A stretch of DNA of 64,000 bases. It comes from Heliopora coerulea. Lineage: Eukaryota > Cnidaria > Anthozoa > Scleralcyonacea > Helioporidae. The notes under the pieces were generated by a model that was not told where the DNA came from, searched no databases, and saw nothing but the letters and a program-made list of their open reading frames with translations. The DNA is taken from assembly GCA_030142905.1 (NCBI GenBank), contig JASJOG010000052.1, positions 328,501 through 392,500 of the forward strand, in the 5' to 3' direction. This document shows, in pieces, positions 1 to 10,670 of the stretch. A program made the position numbers and the translations under genes. Each line of letters begins with the position of its first letter. Position 1 is the stretch's first letter.

Positions 1-284
1 TCAAAAGGCTCCTGACCTATTCAGATCCAGTCCCTCCAACGTTAACAAAAGACTGGTTATTTTTACCAATAGCTTATTACCCTCTGACTTAAGACCTCTC
101 GCAAAAGCAGCTGACGCGCTAAACCGTCAAGATGTCAAGGTTGTGGTTGTCACAACCGGTGACCGAACTGATCGCGCACGAGTGTCTAACTGGATCCCTG
201 TTCGTTCATATGTGGTTGAAGTTGATCCAAGGAACGTTGATGGAGGGAAATCGGCGTATCAGATTGGAAGCATTGTGTATACGG
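1..284 (+). CDS. Exon B0: C-terminal half of a MIDAS-less vWA domain (5' part outside window)
   Basis: Reads in frame from base 2. It shows the core strand RLVIFTNSLLP followed by a helix and the second strand DVKVVVVTTGD, the same arrangement as the later B domains. The position held by T-D-G in active vWA domains is TNS, as in the other B copies. The exon ends with a single G of a split codon before donor GTATGT at 285. Its upstream exon border is not in the window. Confidence 0.85.
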
Positions 285-715
285 GTATGTTGACCATTTT
301 TTTCTGCAATGTTACACAGGGCTCCATATAATCTTTTCCAAATTACCTGGCAAATTTTCAGGAAGTATCGTTCCTGGGTCGGTTATGTCCCGGTAGATCC
401 CTACCTGGTTTTACTATATCCGAGCGGTTATGGCGGATAATATAATTTCCTCAGGCCAAAATACTTTCGATGGCTCAGAAGGATGGGTATCAGCGACAGG
501 TTGTAAAAGCAGCGGATAGGGGCCTGAAAGTGAAAGTAATCGTTCATATGTCAAATAGTCGCTATAGTGGTCCCCAGTGCCTCACGTTAATCTTTTAGCT
601 TGGTGAGCGATGGTCACTGGGGGCCACTGGACAAGAATTGACGCTCGCTGAAGGTTTCGGACAAGTGAGCGTAATTAGGTCTTTCGAGAAAAAAGATCCT
701 GACAAGAAATGGTGT

Positions 716-1018
716 CAGGGGCGTAGTTTATGGAAGGTGTAGGAGTGTGTGACTCCCCCAAAAAAAAGTTCGTCAAAAAACAGAAAATTCCTGAAAAAGT
801 GGTTGATAATTTGGGCAAAATTTGGCTTCATTAAAGTAGGTCAAAATCCCTTTTGGATTCTGGTTTATGTTTGTGTTTAAGGCTGAGGAAGCGAGGGTAC
901 ATCATGCATGGCCTGAATGCGCATCAAATTTAAATTCAAACAATTTTTGAAAGGACTCAATATTCGGGCAAATTAAGCTGGACACCGTCCCAATCATAAT
1001 GGGTTAGTTACACCCCAG
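716..1018 (+). mobile_element. hAT-like MITE, copy 1 (degenerate)
   Basis: Starts with CAGGGGCGTAG and shares its interior with the copies at 4634-4934 and 7761-8061: the phrase with several A runs, 'aggtcaaaatccctttt' and 'cgagggtac'. The right end has decayed to 'ttacaccccag', and no clean 8-bp target duplication can be seen. It has no coding capacity. Confidence 0.65.
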
Positions 1019-1152
1019 TCTGGGGTGGTATTGCGACATCTCTGGTTTCGGTTTCAGTACAGAAGAAACCACACTACTTAAATAAGCCTACTAGTTGTAA
1101 GACTTTATTGCTTTTCCTTGAGGTTCAGTTCAGACTGTCTATTAAGTCTTAA

Positions 1153-1660
1153 GGGGGTGCTCGTGGCTCAGTGGTAGTGCACATGTCTCTCACCACTGTG
1201 ACCAGAGTTTGATTCCAGCTCCGTGCAGTAATCTGATTAAAGTTGCCTTGGTCACATGTGAGAAGAGTGCTATCCAGTTTGACTCTACCAAATATCGCAG
1301 GTTTTCTACGGGTACTCCAGTTTCCTCCTGTAGTAACACTGGACCCACGGGGGGTGGCCCTTACTGGACCTCTAGGGAGAACAGTTTATGTAGCTGATAA
1401 GGTTATCCAGTATAAATAAATGCACTTTACTTCGGTTTCCTCCAGTACTAACATTGGACCCATGAGGGGTGGACCTTACTGGACCTCTAGAGAGAACAAC
1501 TTACATAGCTGTAAGGGTTATCCAGTATAAATAAATGTACTTTACTTCGGTTTCCTCCCGTAGTAACACTGGACCCACGAGGGGTGGCCCTTACTGGACC
1601 TCTAGGGAGAACAGCTTAGCTAGTTGATAGAGTTATCCAGTATAAATAAAGACACTTTCC
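1153..1660 (+). mobile_element. tRNA-derived SINE (family 1) with three tandem 115-bp tail units
   Basis: The head carries a tRNA-like A box (GTGGCTCAGTGG) and B box (GTTTGATTCC), the internal RNA polymerase III promoter of tRNA-derived SINEs. The body is shared with copies at 6052, 17806, 44197 and 50545. The tail starting 'tttcctcc' occurs at 1321, 1436 and 1551, an exact 115-bp period. Each unit ends with 'ccagtataaataaa'. The other copies have a single tail. Confidence 0.8.
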
Positions 1661-1771
1661 CTTTATCTCTGTGAAGTAGAGGAATCATTAAATGATTAGC
1701 GTCCAGTCAGGCTCTTACTTGTAAATCGGCAAATCTTCATCTAAAATCAAATCTTTTAATTTCTTTCGCAG

Positions 1772-1987
1772 CACCGTGTTACGCATCTAGATGTCTCTAT
1801 TACGGTATCTGCATACCGCACTGGGATAATTCTGTTTCCTGCAAGTGTCCGACGTCCTGTCCCTCTATCCCGGATGTCGGTCCAGTCTGCGGAAGTAACG
1901 ATGAGACCTTCGTCAACCACTGCGCTTTCCGAATCGATGTTTGCAACCGAAAGAGCAATGTTTTTATCAAACACAGTGGACGGTGTG
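1772..1987 (+). CDS. Exon K1: follistatin/Kazal module, 10 cysteines
   Basis: Encodes about 72 residues with ten cysteines in the follistatin-domain pattern: a short EGF-like hairpin (C1-C4) and then a Kazal core beginning at K-C-P. The Kazal signature appears as PVCGSNDETFVNHC and the module ends SGRCG. Acceptor TTTCGCAG and donor GTAAGA flank it, both phase 1. The usual CGSDGKTY is changed to CGSNDETF. Follistatin modules are extracellular, and protease inhibition cannot be inferred from sequence alone. Confidence 0.92.
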
Positions 1988-2875
1988 GTAAGACGGGTTT
2001 ATTGTTAAGAGACATTGAAGTTTTAGTTGGTTTATTTAAATATTTGTTGTATAGTTTTAAAGTGATTGCTAGAAAGTATACTTTAAAATAAAGTCTCCAG
2101 GAAAATGGAGAACGTGTCAATTGATGAGGAATTGAACCTTAGTAAATACTTCAAAACATATACCACCCATACATAACCCTAAGCCAAACCCTAATCCTAA
2201 ACCTGACAGACCACCAAAACTCTCTCTAATCAATCCTTTCCTCAGTTCAAATGCTTGTACACCCCCTCGTTCCTAGGCCTCTCGCAGCAACTTATTTTAA
2301 AGTAGCATTCACCATAGTTTTAAGGCCCATTTATACATGTGACTTTGTGTGTTGCGATTTTCATCCTGGTGTACTGTAATAACTCCAGAATAGTCTACAC
2401 AAGAGGACTTCTGCTTGTGATTCGCTTCACGTCGTCCTGAAGGCACTCGTGAATATAATGGATGCATCAGGCTGACAAGGGCGAGGCACAAAGTCGCTGA
2501 CGTAAATGGCATTAGTACATTGTCAGCTTGTCCCAGGGTCCTGTTTGGTTAACCCAGGCTATCCTCTTGACAGAGTTTAAACATGGAAATTTGGCAGCAA
2601 AATTAAAACACTCGTAAAATCCTGTGTGGTACTAATCTCGCGTCTTTTGACAAGTAAACAAAAGTGATGGGCATTTCATAATGTTTAAATAAATTTCAGT
2701 AAGTGAAAGATAGCTTTGTATGCGATCCTAAGACCTTTCTTGGAAAGACTTTCACCAAACACAACTAACGCGGGTAGAATCTTGGTCGCGTAGTGATTTC
2801 ATGTTTGTCGCTTGCCGTAAAATCAATGGTTAATTACTCAAATGACTCGTTTTCAATGAATTGTCTCTCTTCCAG
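1988..2875 (+). other. Intron K1-A1
   Basis: 888 bases of AT-rich sequence. A short telomere-like stretch ('aaccctaagccaaaccc') lies near 2180. I see no gene, tRNA or clear mobile element. The acceptor CTCTTCCAG ends at 2875. Confidence 0.7.
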
Positions 2876-3442
2876 TCGCTCGAACTGCCGTGGACATTGG
2901 CTTCCTTCTAGACGGTTCTGGTAGCGTCGGAGAATACGGCTTTAGACGAATCCAGAGTTTTGTCAACCAAGTGGTGGACAACTTTCATATCTCGAAAGAA
3001 ATGGCCCAGATTGGCGTCATCGAGTTCAGCAACAATGCGGTGATAAAAATAAGACTGAACGATTTCCAAGACCGTAAGGAACTCAAGGGTACAATTCTTA
3101 ACATCACGGACTCTGGGGGACGGACGAGGACTGACCGAGGTATCCACCTTGCGTCCCGAGAGTTCTTCACCTCCAATAATGGAGCCAGGCCTGGTGTACC
3201 GAAATTGTTGATTTTGGTGACTGATGGAACATCCACAGGCGACGAACCTCTGAAGGAAGCGGTGAAGGGCCTACTAAAGAAAGGGGTGGTTATTTACGTG
3301 GTTGGTATAGGTGGCCAGATTAATGATCAAGAACTCAAAGACGTCACCCCAAGTGATAGTAATATTTTTAAAACGAAGAAATTCGATACTATTACGTTAG
3401 TTACACCTTCCCTGGTAGAGAAAATTCTGGGAGATTTAAAAG
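2876..3442 (+). CDS. Exon A1: vWA domain with intact MIDAS
   Basis: 189 codons forming a complete vWA (integrin I-type) fold. The MIDAS motif DGSGS is at exon residues 13-17, the threonine motif is in SGGRTRTD, and the third motif is VTDG in LILVTDGTST. All three metal-coordinating loops are therefore present, consistent with divalent-cation-dependent ligand binding. Acceptor CTTCCAG and donor GTAGGT are both phase 1. It is one of the best preserved A copies. Confidence 0.93.
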
Positions 3443-3969
3443 GTAGGTTTGTTTTCTTTTACTTCGCTTGTACACGCCTTCCCCATTTTTTATTTGCTTT
3501 CCCGTTTGCCTTTTTTTGCTTCGATGTATCTCTCGTTTAACACGATGTATCTCTCGTTTAACAACATACGGATTGAATTAATGGACGAAGTGACATAAGG
3601 AAGAGTTGTGAAGACCAGTCTTACTAATTTCAAACCTTTTACACCAGAGTTTCTTCCAGGAGCCTATTGATTTCATGAGCCCTTTAAAAGTCTTTTGTAG
3701 CACTTTGGCAAGATGAAAAATTCATCTAAAACAGAACATTTCAAAACTATACCAGTAAAGCACAAACGTGATTGAAGGCTGGGTAAAACCTGAATAAGTC
3801 CATCTCTTTACAGTTATTATTAACCCGGTTTTCTGTGTCCGGCGTCTGTTATTCGGCGTGGCTGTTTGGAGTCGTGCGTAGAAGATTTTGTCAATTCATG
3901 TTATTTAGAATAAAGAAGAAAAAGTTTGAGATATTTATTCCGGAAATGTGGAAGCTAGGAGATATCTTG

Positions 3970-4098
3970 AATGATAGATAAACGTTTGTCAAGCTCTCTC
4001 CTCAGCGAAACGATTTCTGAGCCCCAGACCGGGATCGAACCCGCAACCTTCTGATGGCCGGTGAGACGCTCTAACCATTGAGCTACCAAGACTCAGAT
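3970..4098 (-). mobile_element. tRNA-like SINE family 2, reverse copy
   Basis: On the - strand it reads a tRNA-like head: 'gtcttggtagctcaatgg' (A box), then 'gcgggttcgatccc' (B box), followed by a tail ending in 'tatcattcaaga'. The acceptor-like ends pair with wobbles, but the anticodon stem is mismatched, so it is a SINE head rather than a functional tRNA. Confidence 0.65.
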
Positions 4099-4221
4099 GG
4101 TGAGCTAAGGTGTAAGTTCGACATATGTACGGCCTATATGTTAATAATGTTATTAACATATTATATGTTAATAATGTTATTAATGAGATATGTATTTTGG
4201 AAATGTAGGAGCTTGGAGATA

Positions 4222-4455
4222 TCTTTAATGATAGACGAACGTTCGTCAAGCTCTATCCTCAGGAAAGCGATTTCTGAGCCCCAGATGGGGATCGAACCCG
4301 CAAACTTGCACCATAACTCACCATCTGAGTCTTGGTAGCTCAATGGTCAGAGCGTCACACCGGTCATCAGAAGGTTGCGGGTTTGATCCCCGTCTGGGGC
4401 TCAGAAATCGTTTCTCTGAGGACAGAGCTTGGCGAACGTTCATCTATCATTCAAG
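4222..4455. mobile_element. tRNA-like SINE family 2, head-to-head pair (fold-back)
   Basis: A truncated reverse copy (4222-4310) abuts a forward copy (4322-4455) carrying 'ggtagctcaatggtcagagc' and 'gggtttgatcccc'. With the reverse copy at 3970-4098 this gives inverted repeats able to fold into long hairpins. The palindromic AT spacer 'gttaataatgttattaac' (about 4137-4185) lies between them. Confidence 0.6.
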
Positions 4456-4633
4456 ATAAAGTTTGACAGTAGTTCTCCGCCAAAAACGAGAGATGGAGAT
4501 GGTGACCTTTCGAGCGAAAGCACTACATCAGACTATGATAAACGCCGGATGCCAGAGAGTGAAATAAGCTAATACCCTGCTGGATAATCGGGTACATGCA
4601 TTCCTACCTGCCACTTGGGAATCTCTTTGCAAA

Positions 4634-4934
4634 CAGCGGCGTAGATTATGGGTGTGTGGGGGGTGTGTTACACCCCCAAACGTTTATGAAAAAATAGAAA
4701 ATTCGGGCTAAACATAGATATTAGTTCGAACAAAATTTGGTAAGGTAAAGAAGGTCAAAATCCTTTTTGGTTACTATTTTATATTTAATTTACGTACTGG
4801 GGTTGAGGAACGAGGGTACACCACACATGACCAGAACGCGCGTCAAATTAAATTCGGATAATTTTTGAAAGTATGCAACGTTCAAGCAAATTAAGCTGTA
4901 CACTCCCAATCAAAATGGGTTAACTACGCCCCTG
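4634..4934 (+). mobile_element. hAT-like MITE, copy 2 (complete, 301 bp)
   Basis: Bounded by imperfect terminal inverted repeats CAGCGGCGTAG and CTACGCCCCTG. Flanked by a perfect 8-bp direct repeat TTTGCAAA at 4626-4633 and 4935-4942. An 8-bp target duplication with a CAG-rich terminus is the hAT superfamily hallmark. There is no ORF, so it is non-autonomous. Confidence 0.85.
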
Positions 4935-5059
4935 TTTGCAAATGATTTAAATTTAAATTTAAAAACTGGATTTAACGACCATAATCCATTTTTGTGCACC
5001 TAACCTCCAACAAAGTGAATGATTGTTGATTAGTACTGTGTTATCGTTTTTCATTTCAG

Positions 5060-5605
5060 CCCTTCCAAAGACCTTTGTCGACGTTATATTTGCCAATGGT
5101 GGGTACGGAGCAAACGCATACCGTTTATTCGACCGGGAAAAAGAAATAATTCAAGCTATTGTAAATCAACAAGGAACAGCAGTCGCAAGATACGGGCTCA
5201 TTCAGTACAGGGAAACCTCTGCTGTGATTCAAAGAAAACTTTCCCAGTTCACCAACAACGCTGATTTTAAACGGTATGTTCGATTCAGCACCCTCGGATA
5301 TCGCGGTAGAGGCCTGGTACCAGCCATGACACAGGCAAGCAATGAGTTCAAATCGAGCTCTGCCAAGAGGAAGGTTCTTGTTCTGTTTGGTAATGGTGTA
5401 CCAGCCATTTCGTTCCAAGACCTTTCGGCTGCGGCCAAGAAACTTGCTGACGAAGGTGTGAAACTTATCGTCGTGTTCTTCGGGAACAACGTGGATCGTA
5501 AGCGATTGGAAAGGATTGTCCCGAGTATTGATGATATTTTCCGTGGGAATTCGTGGACGAAAAGTGATATTCTTGGAAATAAAATAGCTTTGCAGCTTTT
5601 CAAAG
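5060..5605 (+). CDS. Exon B1: MIDAS-less vWA domain
   Basis: 182 codons starting ALPKTFVDVIFANGG. The first strand is followed by NGGYG, not DxSxS. The later motif is VLFGNG where an active domain has TDG. The helix 'FDREKEIIQAIV' and strand 'YGLIQY' match other B copies. Metal binding is not expected. Acceptor TTTCAG and donor GTATGT are both phase 1. Confidence 0.92.
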
Positions 5606-6051
5606 GTATGTAAGGCGTAAGTGCTTCTTGAGGGGCGTTCATGACGCCCTAATACACTAAATTTGCATTCACAAACGTTCGTACAGACCAGGAAATTCTG
5701 GACACTATTCCTTTACTTGATAAGACGGGTCAACGCAGTAGTTCTGGACTTAATGTTAATCTAATGACTGGGATCGACCCTTGCCTCCCCATTTGACTTT
5801 TTGGATAGTGCGGGCTCATGCGACAATCGTGTTTTTCTAAAGGCGGGAATATTCAGCCAGAATAGTCTTCCTAGTATGATGGAGGGGAATTTTCGGCCCC
5901 GACTTGTCATGACCCCCAAACGTTCTTGTTCATTTGTTAAATCTACCAGATTAACCGCTGGTCATGATGGTCGACCGCCATGCAAAATGTCCTTTAAAAA
6001 ATTTTTGGGTATAAGAATTTGAAGAACAAAACCTAGAGACTTGGGTGTGTA

Positions 6052-6590
6052 TTGGGGGCGCTGGTAGTACAGTGGTAGTGCATGTGTCTTCCCCCCACGT
6101 TGACTAGAATACGATTCCGGCTCCGTGCAGTTATCCGATTAAAGTTACCGTAGTCACATATGAAAAGAGTGTTGTCCAGTTTGACTCTACCAAACATCAC
6201 AGGTTTTCTTAGTGTACTCCGGTTTTCTCCTGAAGTAACACTGGATCCATGAGGGGTGGACTTTACTTGATCTCAACAATCCTGGCCAAAAATATTGGGA
6301 CAACACTTTAAAATAAACACACTTTTGGCCCACCCCTTCAATCTTGCGAGTTTTGGTCAATTTTTGCTTTGCGTATGACACAGCCAGCAATAGCTTACAC
6401 GGTGGAATGACGCAACATTAATGGAGGGTGGGGAGGGGGAGGACCGAGTGATATTCCCTCTTTCGTCTTTTGTACGGTTAGTAGGGAGTCATTTGCAACG
6501 CTGTCCCAGTCATTATTGGCCAGGATTGTTGGGAGAACAGCTTAGCTAGCTGGTAGAGTTATCTAATATAAATGAAATCACTTTACTTTA
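6052..6590 (+). mobile_element. tRNA-derived SINE family 1, interrupted by a MITE
   Basis: The head 'ggtagtacagtggtagtgc', the degenerate B box 'atacgattccgg' and the body 'gttgtccagtttgactctac' match the other family 1 copies. The tail is broken at 6273 and resumes at 6532 with 'ggagaacagcttagctagc'. The insertion is therefore younger than the SINE. Confidence 0.75.
6274..6531 (+). mobile_element. 258-bp MITE nested in SINE
   Basis: Begins CAACAATCCTGGCCAA and ends with its near-exact inverse TTGGCCAGGATTGTTG. Similarity continues inward ('ttgggacaac' against 'gctgtccca'), giving inverted repeats of about 30 bp. It is non-coding. The superfamily is not assigned, because the target duplication cannot be resolved against the SINE consensus. 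Confidence 0.75.
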
Positions 6591-6916
6591 CTTCTAACTG
6601 GAAAAGAGCTTAATTCAGGTATCTCATGATAAACTAGGGAAAAATTTCAATCAGTAATGGTAGCTTTTCAGTTATCACACTAATGGTGTTTCACTGAACA
6701 TGCTAGAATTTCGAAGAGTATCTTCCAAACCTATTTTATAGCGCATGCTCTCCAATCAATGTGGTGGGGTTTTTTTGGTGCTGATCCATGTAACGTTCCA
6801 GAACGAGAAACCAAAAAAAATGGCCTTTAACTACAACGTCCGCACACTTTTCTGCGATGTTCAACGGTTTACGCAATCAAGCTGTCTCTGAAATGTCTTC
6901 ACCTCACTTAATTTAG

Positions 6917-7126
6917 ATCCGTGCCATTCTCTGATGTGTCAGTTTGACGCAGTCTGCGTAAGCCAAGTGGACGATTCAGTTACTTGTGAATGTTCGAATG
7001 AAGTGTCTGCTAGTTACGTCCCAATTTGTGGCAGTGATGGTCGAACCTATCCCAACCTAGACGCCCTCACGTTGGCCTCATGTCGTCAGGGTAAAGCTTT
7101 AACAGTGAAACATGACAAGGAATGTG
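6917..7126 (+). CDS. Exon K2: follistatin/Kazal module, 8 cysteines
   Basis: Starts DPCHSLMC and contains PICGSDGRTYPNLDALTL, ending KECG. Only eight cysteines are present. The missing two are C6 (between E-C-S and PIC) and C8 (the residue after TYPN is not followed by Cys), a pair bonded to each other in known follistatin domains. Acceptor TTTAG and donor GTGAGT are both phase 1. Confidence 0.92.
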
Positions 7127-8171
7127 GTGAGTTAGTTTGCTTTTGCCATGAAATTTGGTCCGTTTGACAGCGCGTCAAAGTGCAGGGTTCTGCCCAGGAC
7201 CATCTGAGTGCTGGGTACTTGCAGGCCTGTGGTCATATCTCCCCCCAAGTCATCAGACAATCCGTTCTGGTTTTGAATGGATATCATATTTCACCGAATC
7301 ACCGGCAGGTAATTGTGTGCACAATGCGGTGTTAAATTTTACCAAATAATGGTCAATAATATTGTTTAAGTGAAAAAAAGATCATCAGAAGTTTTCTTAT
7401 CATGTATTTGATACTTCTCGAGCCCCAGGCGGAAAGGTTCGCTTTAGCATAAGTGCCGGCAAAACCGCCCGGCGCCGCCCACCATGGGCAGAACCCTGAA
7501 AGTGATGAGGCCGCTAGTATAATCGTGGAGTGAAGTGCGATTACTAAAGCAATGAAAAATGCGAAGAAAAGCGACGTCTTGAGAAAGGTAAGATAAAGGT
7601 TAAAAAAACGACAAAAAACTGAAGCGATAAATTTTCGGCTTAATAACAAAAAACGTGATTTACTATGAACGTCTGGCTTCCTCTTCGGCTAATAATACAG
7701 ACTTTGACCTTGACTTTGACTTTGATTATTCTTAACATCAAAAACAAAAGATGCCTCATCCAGGGGCGTAGTTAACTCATTTTGATTGGGGGGTTGTCCA
7801 GCTTAATTTGCCCGAATGTTGTGTACTTTCAAAAATTGCCCGAATTTAATTTGACACACATTCAGTCCATGTATGGTGTGGTCTCGCTTCCCCAGCCCCA
7901 GTACATAAATTAAATATAAACTAGTAACCAAAAAGGATTTTGCCCTACTTTACCTTACCAAATTTTTCCCGAATTACTACCTATTTTTAGCCCGAATTTT
8001 CTATTTTTTGGCAAACTTTGGGGGGTATCGCACCCCCCAGCTCCCATCATCTACGCCGCTGGCCTAATCGAACAATAGTTTACCCCCTTTTTCTAAGTGC
8101 CATCTTCTTTAGAGTTCTCCCACTTTGTAAACTCATCGACCTTGGGCGTTTCTTCTTTTTATCTTTTACAG
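7127..8171 (+). other. Intron K2-A2
   Basis: Contains a complete hAT-like MITE at 7761-8061 in reverse orientation. I recognise nothing else. The acceptor CTTTTACAG ends at 8171. Confidence 0.7.
7761..8061 (-). mobile_element. hAT-like MITE, copy 3 (complete, 301 bp)
   Basis: The same 301-bp length as copy 2 but in opposite orientation. Ends are CAGGGGCGTAG and CTACGCCGCTG. Flanked by GCCTCATC (7753-7760) and GCCTAATC (8062-8069), a 7 of 8 target-site match. No ORF. Confidence 0.85.
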
Positions 8172-8744
8172 AGTCCAAGCCTGTGCTAGACTTGCTTTTT
8201 ATTTTGGATGGCTCTTCAAGTTCTACTCATCAAGAGTTTAAACTCATTAAAACGTTTGTTAAATCGTTTATTGACTTACTGGATATCGGCGACACGTCTA
8301 CGCGGGTCAGTCTCATTGAATACAGTAACAGAGCTACCTTGGAATTCTCCTTGAACAGTTACTACGATGAAGGGAAACTGAAGGACGCCATTGACGACGT
8401 GCAGGCATCTGGTGGCTCAGGGACCGCCACTGATCAGGCTATTCAAATAGCCATAAATCAGGTGTTTACCCGCAAGGGAGGAGACCGCCCTGGAATCCCT
8501 AACGCAGTTTTTTTGGTTACTGATGGAAAGTCGACAGGAAGATTACCTTTGGTCAACGTCGTAAAACCTTTGAAAAAATCAGGAACTTCTGTTTACGTGA
8601 TTGGAGTGGGACCCGCCACTGATCCTAGCGAGTTACGAAGTTTGACATCTGGGGACAACATGGTTTATATCGTAAAGAACGTTTATGAGATGATTAAGCT
8701 ACTCTCACCCATTGTTAAGGCCGTTTTTGATAATACCCAGCAAA
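8172..8744 (+). CDS. Exon A2: vWA domain with intact MIDAS
   Basis: 191 codons. The first motif is ILDGSSSS, the second is GGSGTATDQA, and the third is LVTDGKST. All metal-site loops are conserved. The strand YVIGVG precedes the last helix. It follows K2 and precedes B2. Acceptor TTTACAG; donor GTAAGC after a split codon A, which joins GG of the next exon to give Arg. Confidence 0.93.
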
Positions 8745-9398
8745 GTAAGCTTGTTGTCTTTATTTCTATTCCTGTTTGGAACCCAGTTTTGTCGCTTTCT
8801 GCGGTTACTTAGTTCAGGTTTATGTCCTCACGTCCTTGTCCAATCCTTTTCGTTCCTTACCTGTATCTGCCTACCTGGCTTAATGTCTTTCTGTTTGTAT
8901 ACTTGTCTGTCTGTCTGTTGGTTCATCAATCCACCTAATTATTTCATTAATCTGCTTATCCACTGACCCTTCACCGCCTCACCTGCTCACACTCTCATCC
9001 GATGACCCAGTTATTCAGTCATTCATTCATGCATTTAATCAATCAACCATTAATTCATTTATTTTGTTATCGGCCAATTGCTTCATTCGTTTATTCGTTC
9101 ATTGTTTTATTGGTTTGTTCTTTTCTTTATTTGTCCTCTTCTTCGTTTTTTCGTTTATTTATTTATTTATTTATTTGTTTGTTTATTTATTTATCAATTC
9201 TTCGTTTCTTCGTTTCTTTTTTTTATTTGCTCATTTGTTTACGTGCTCACTTTTTTAATTACTTATTTTTGTATTGGTTTATTGACTTATTCGTTTATTC
9301 ATTTACATTAACCCGCACTGTTAATCAATTCATCTTTCTTTTCACTGTTGTTATGTGTTACCCTCTCCCGCTGATTTAACGATTTTCTTTGAATTCAG
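8745..9398 (+). repeat. Intron A2-B2 with T-rich tetranucleotide repeats
   Basis: From about 9005 to 9330 it is a degenerate array of TTTA, TTCA and TTCG units. These give long artificial reading frames rich in F, L, I and S. The acceptor GAATTCAG ends at 9398. Confidence 0.8.
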
Positions 9399-9941
9399 GG
9401 AAGTCAGATGTTATCCTGGACATCGTCTTTGCCCTTGGTGCTTCAGAACCAAACGGAAAGACAACGTTTGAACTCGAGAAGAACCTCACGAATTTGCTGA
9501 TTGACCTGCAGAGTGGGGTTGTTCCTCGCTATGGTGTCGTCACCTACTCAAACACCGCTCAAACAACAGTCCGCGTGCAAAAGTTTAACTATGTTTATCG
9601 TTTGAAAAATCAAATTCGCGACATCAAATGGCCAGGAAGTGGTACAGGCATCGACAGTGCTTTGCAGCAAGCGTATTCATTATTCACAAAGTCTGCACCC
9701 GGCTCAAACAAGGTATTAGTGTTGTTCATGAGTGGTAAAGCATCTTCATCATTGTCCACCCTGCGTCAGGCAGTAAGGCTGTTGATGAACCTGAGAGTTC
9801 GGGTGGTAGTTATTGGCTACGGTTCCCGCCTTGATGTCCAACAATTGCGAATTCTTTCTGAAAATCCAGACAACATTATTAATCCGAGTGGCGTGGTGGA
9901 TCAGGATGATACCTACAAGATTTCAATGGCTATTTTTAAAG
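9399..9941 (+). CDS. Exon B2: MIDAS-less vWA domain
   Basis: 181 codons. The first strand leads into FALGASEPNG, the typical B replacement for the DxSxS motif. VLFMSGKAS stands at the TDG position. The helix FELEKNLTNLLIDLQ and strand YGVVTY are conserved among B copies. Acceptor TTCAG and donor GTTAGT are both phase 1. Confidence 0.92.
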
Positions 9942-10559
9942 GTTAGTCTTTCTGTTCTTGTTTTGAAAACAATTCGCTCTTGTTAATGATGGGGAGGAAG
10001 GTTAAAGATTGACCTTTGTTTGAACTGTCTGTCGGTTTAAATATCCTTCTATTTCCTCTCAGCCTTTTCATTATTATGAAACAATTAATTAATATATTAG
10101 TTCTTACTGTATTTTCCCCTGTTTCGAAAATCTTTAAAGCTTTAAAAACCCGATGTTGTACCTAATCAGAACCATTTTCTCTCTGGCGGTCGTTCTTCTG
10201 GTGCATACCGTATAAACCCGAATAAGCGCCCACCCCAAAATGTTTTGTAGTTTTTCAGGCAGATGTTGCTTGCCCACACCTGTAATAAGACGGACATCTA
10301 CGCTTAGCTCTAATTTCGCTTCAACGTCTTCACTGTTCTACAGGAAGAGTGATCTTATTTTCTAAGTTTGAACTGTTATGTCCACGTGCGCTCAAAATTG
10401 TTCCAATTGCAGTATCTTCTCTTCAAACTGCTTGGCAATGACTTAACTATTCTGTTTTGTTTTGTTAAAGCAAAATTAACTCCTTACCTTTTAGTTTTGT
10501 TATTTTATAAGAAGAGAAAGTGTCCTCATTAATTGAAAATGATGTAAATTGGAATAAGA

Positions 10560-10670
10560 GTCCACCTACGAATAAGTGCCACCTCCGAATAAGTGCCACC
10601 TCCGAATAGGTGCTAGCTCCGAATAAGTGCTACCTCCGAATAAGCGCTACGTCCGAATAAGCGCCCACCT
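10560..10670. repeat. 17-bp minisatellite, about six units
   Basis: Tandem units of the form TCCGAATAAGTGCCACC, with substitutions such as 'gctagc' and 'gcgcta' in later units. The same core 'cgaataagcgcc' appears in single form near 10220 and 42482, so it may derive from a dispersed element. Confidence 0.8.

Larger units (their letters stand above)
285..1771 (+). other. Intron B0-K1
   Basis: Contains a hAT-like MITE copy (716-1018) and a tRNA-derived SINE with a triplicated tail (1153-1660), listed separately. I see nothing recognisable in 285-715. The acceptor TTTCGCAG ends at 1771. Confidence 0.75.
3443..5059 (+). other. Intron A1-B1
   Basis: Holds a cluster of tRNA-like SINE family 2 fragments in opposite orientations (3970-4455) and a complete hAT-like MITE (4634-4934). 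A 21-base phrase (gatgtatctctcgtttaac plus two bases) is duplicated head to tail at about 3522-3562, overlapping nothing coding. Confidence 0.75.
5606..6916 (+). other. Intron B1-K2
   Basis: Contains a SINE family 1 copy split by a 258-bp MITE (6052-6590). I recognise nothing in 5606-6051 or 6591-6916. The acceptor AATTTAG ends at 6916. Confidence 0.7.

Noticed and set aside
4325..4405. Possible tRNA gene
   Set aside because: A and B boxes and a wobble-paired acceptor stem are visible, but the anticodon stem is mismatched and related copies are attached to a common tail, so it is a SINE head.
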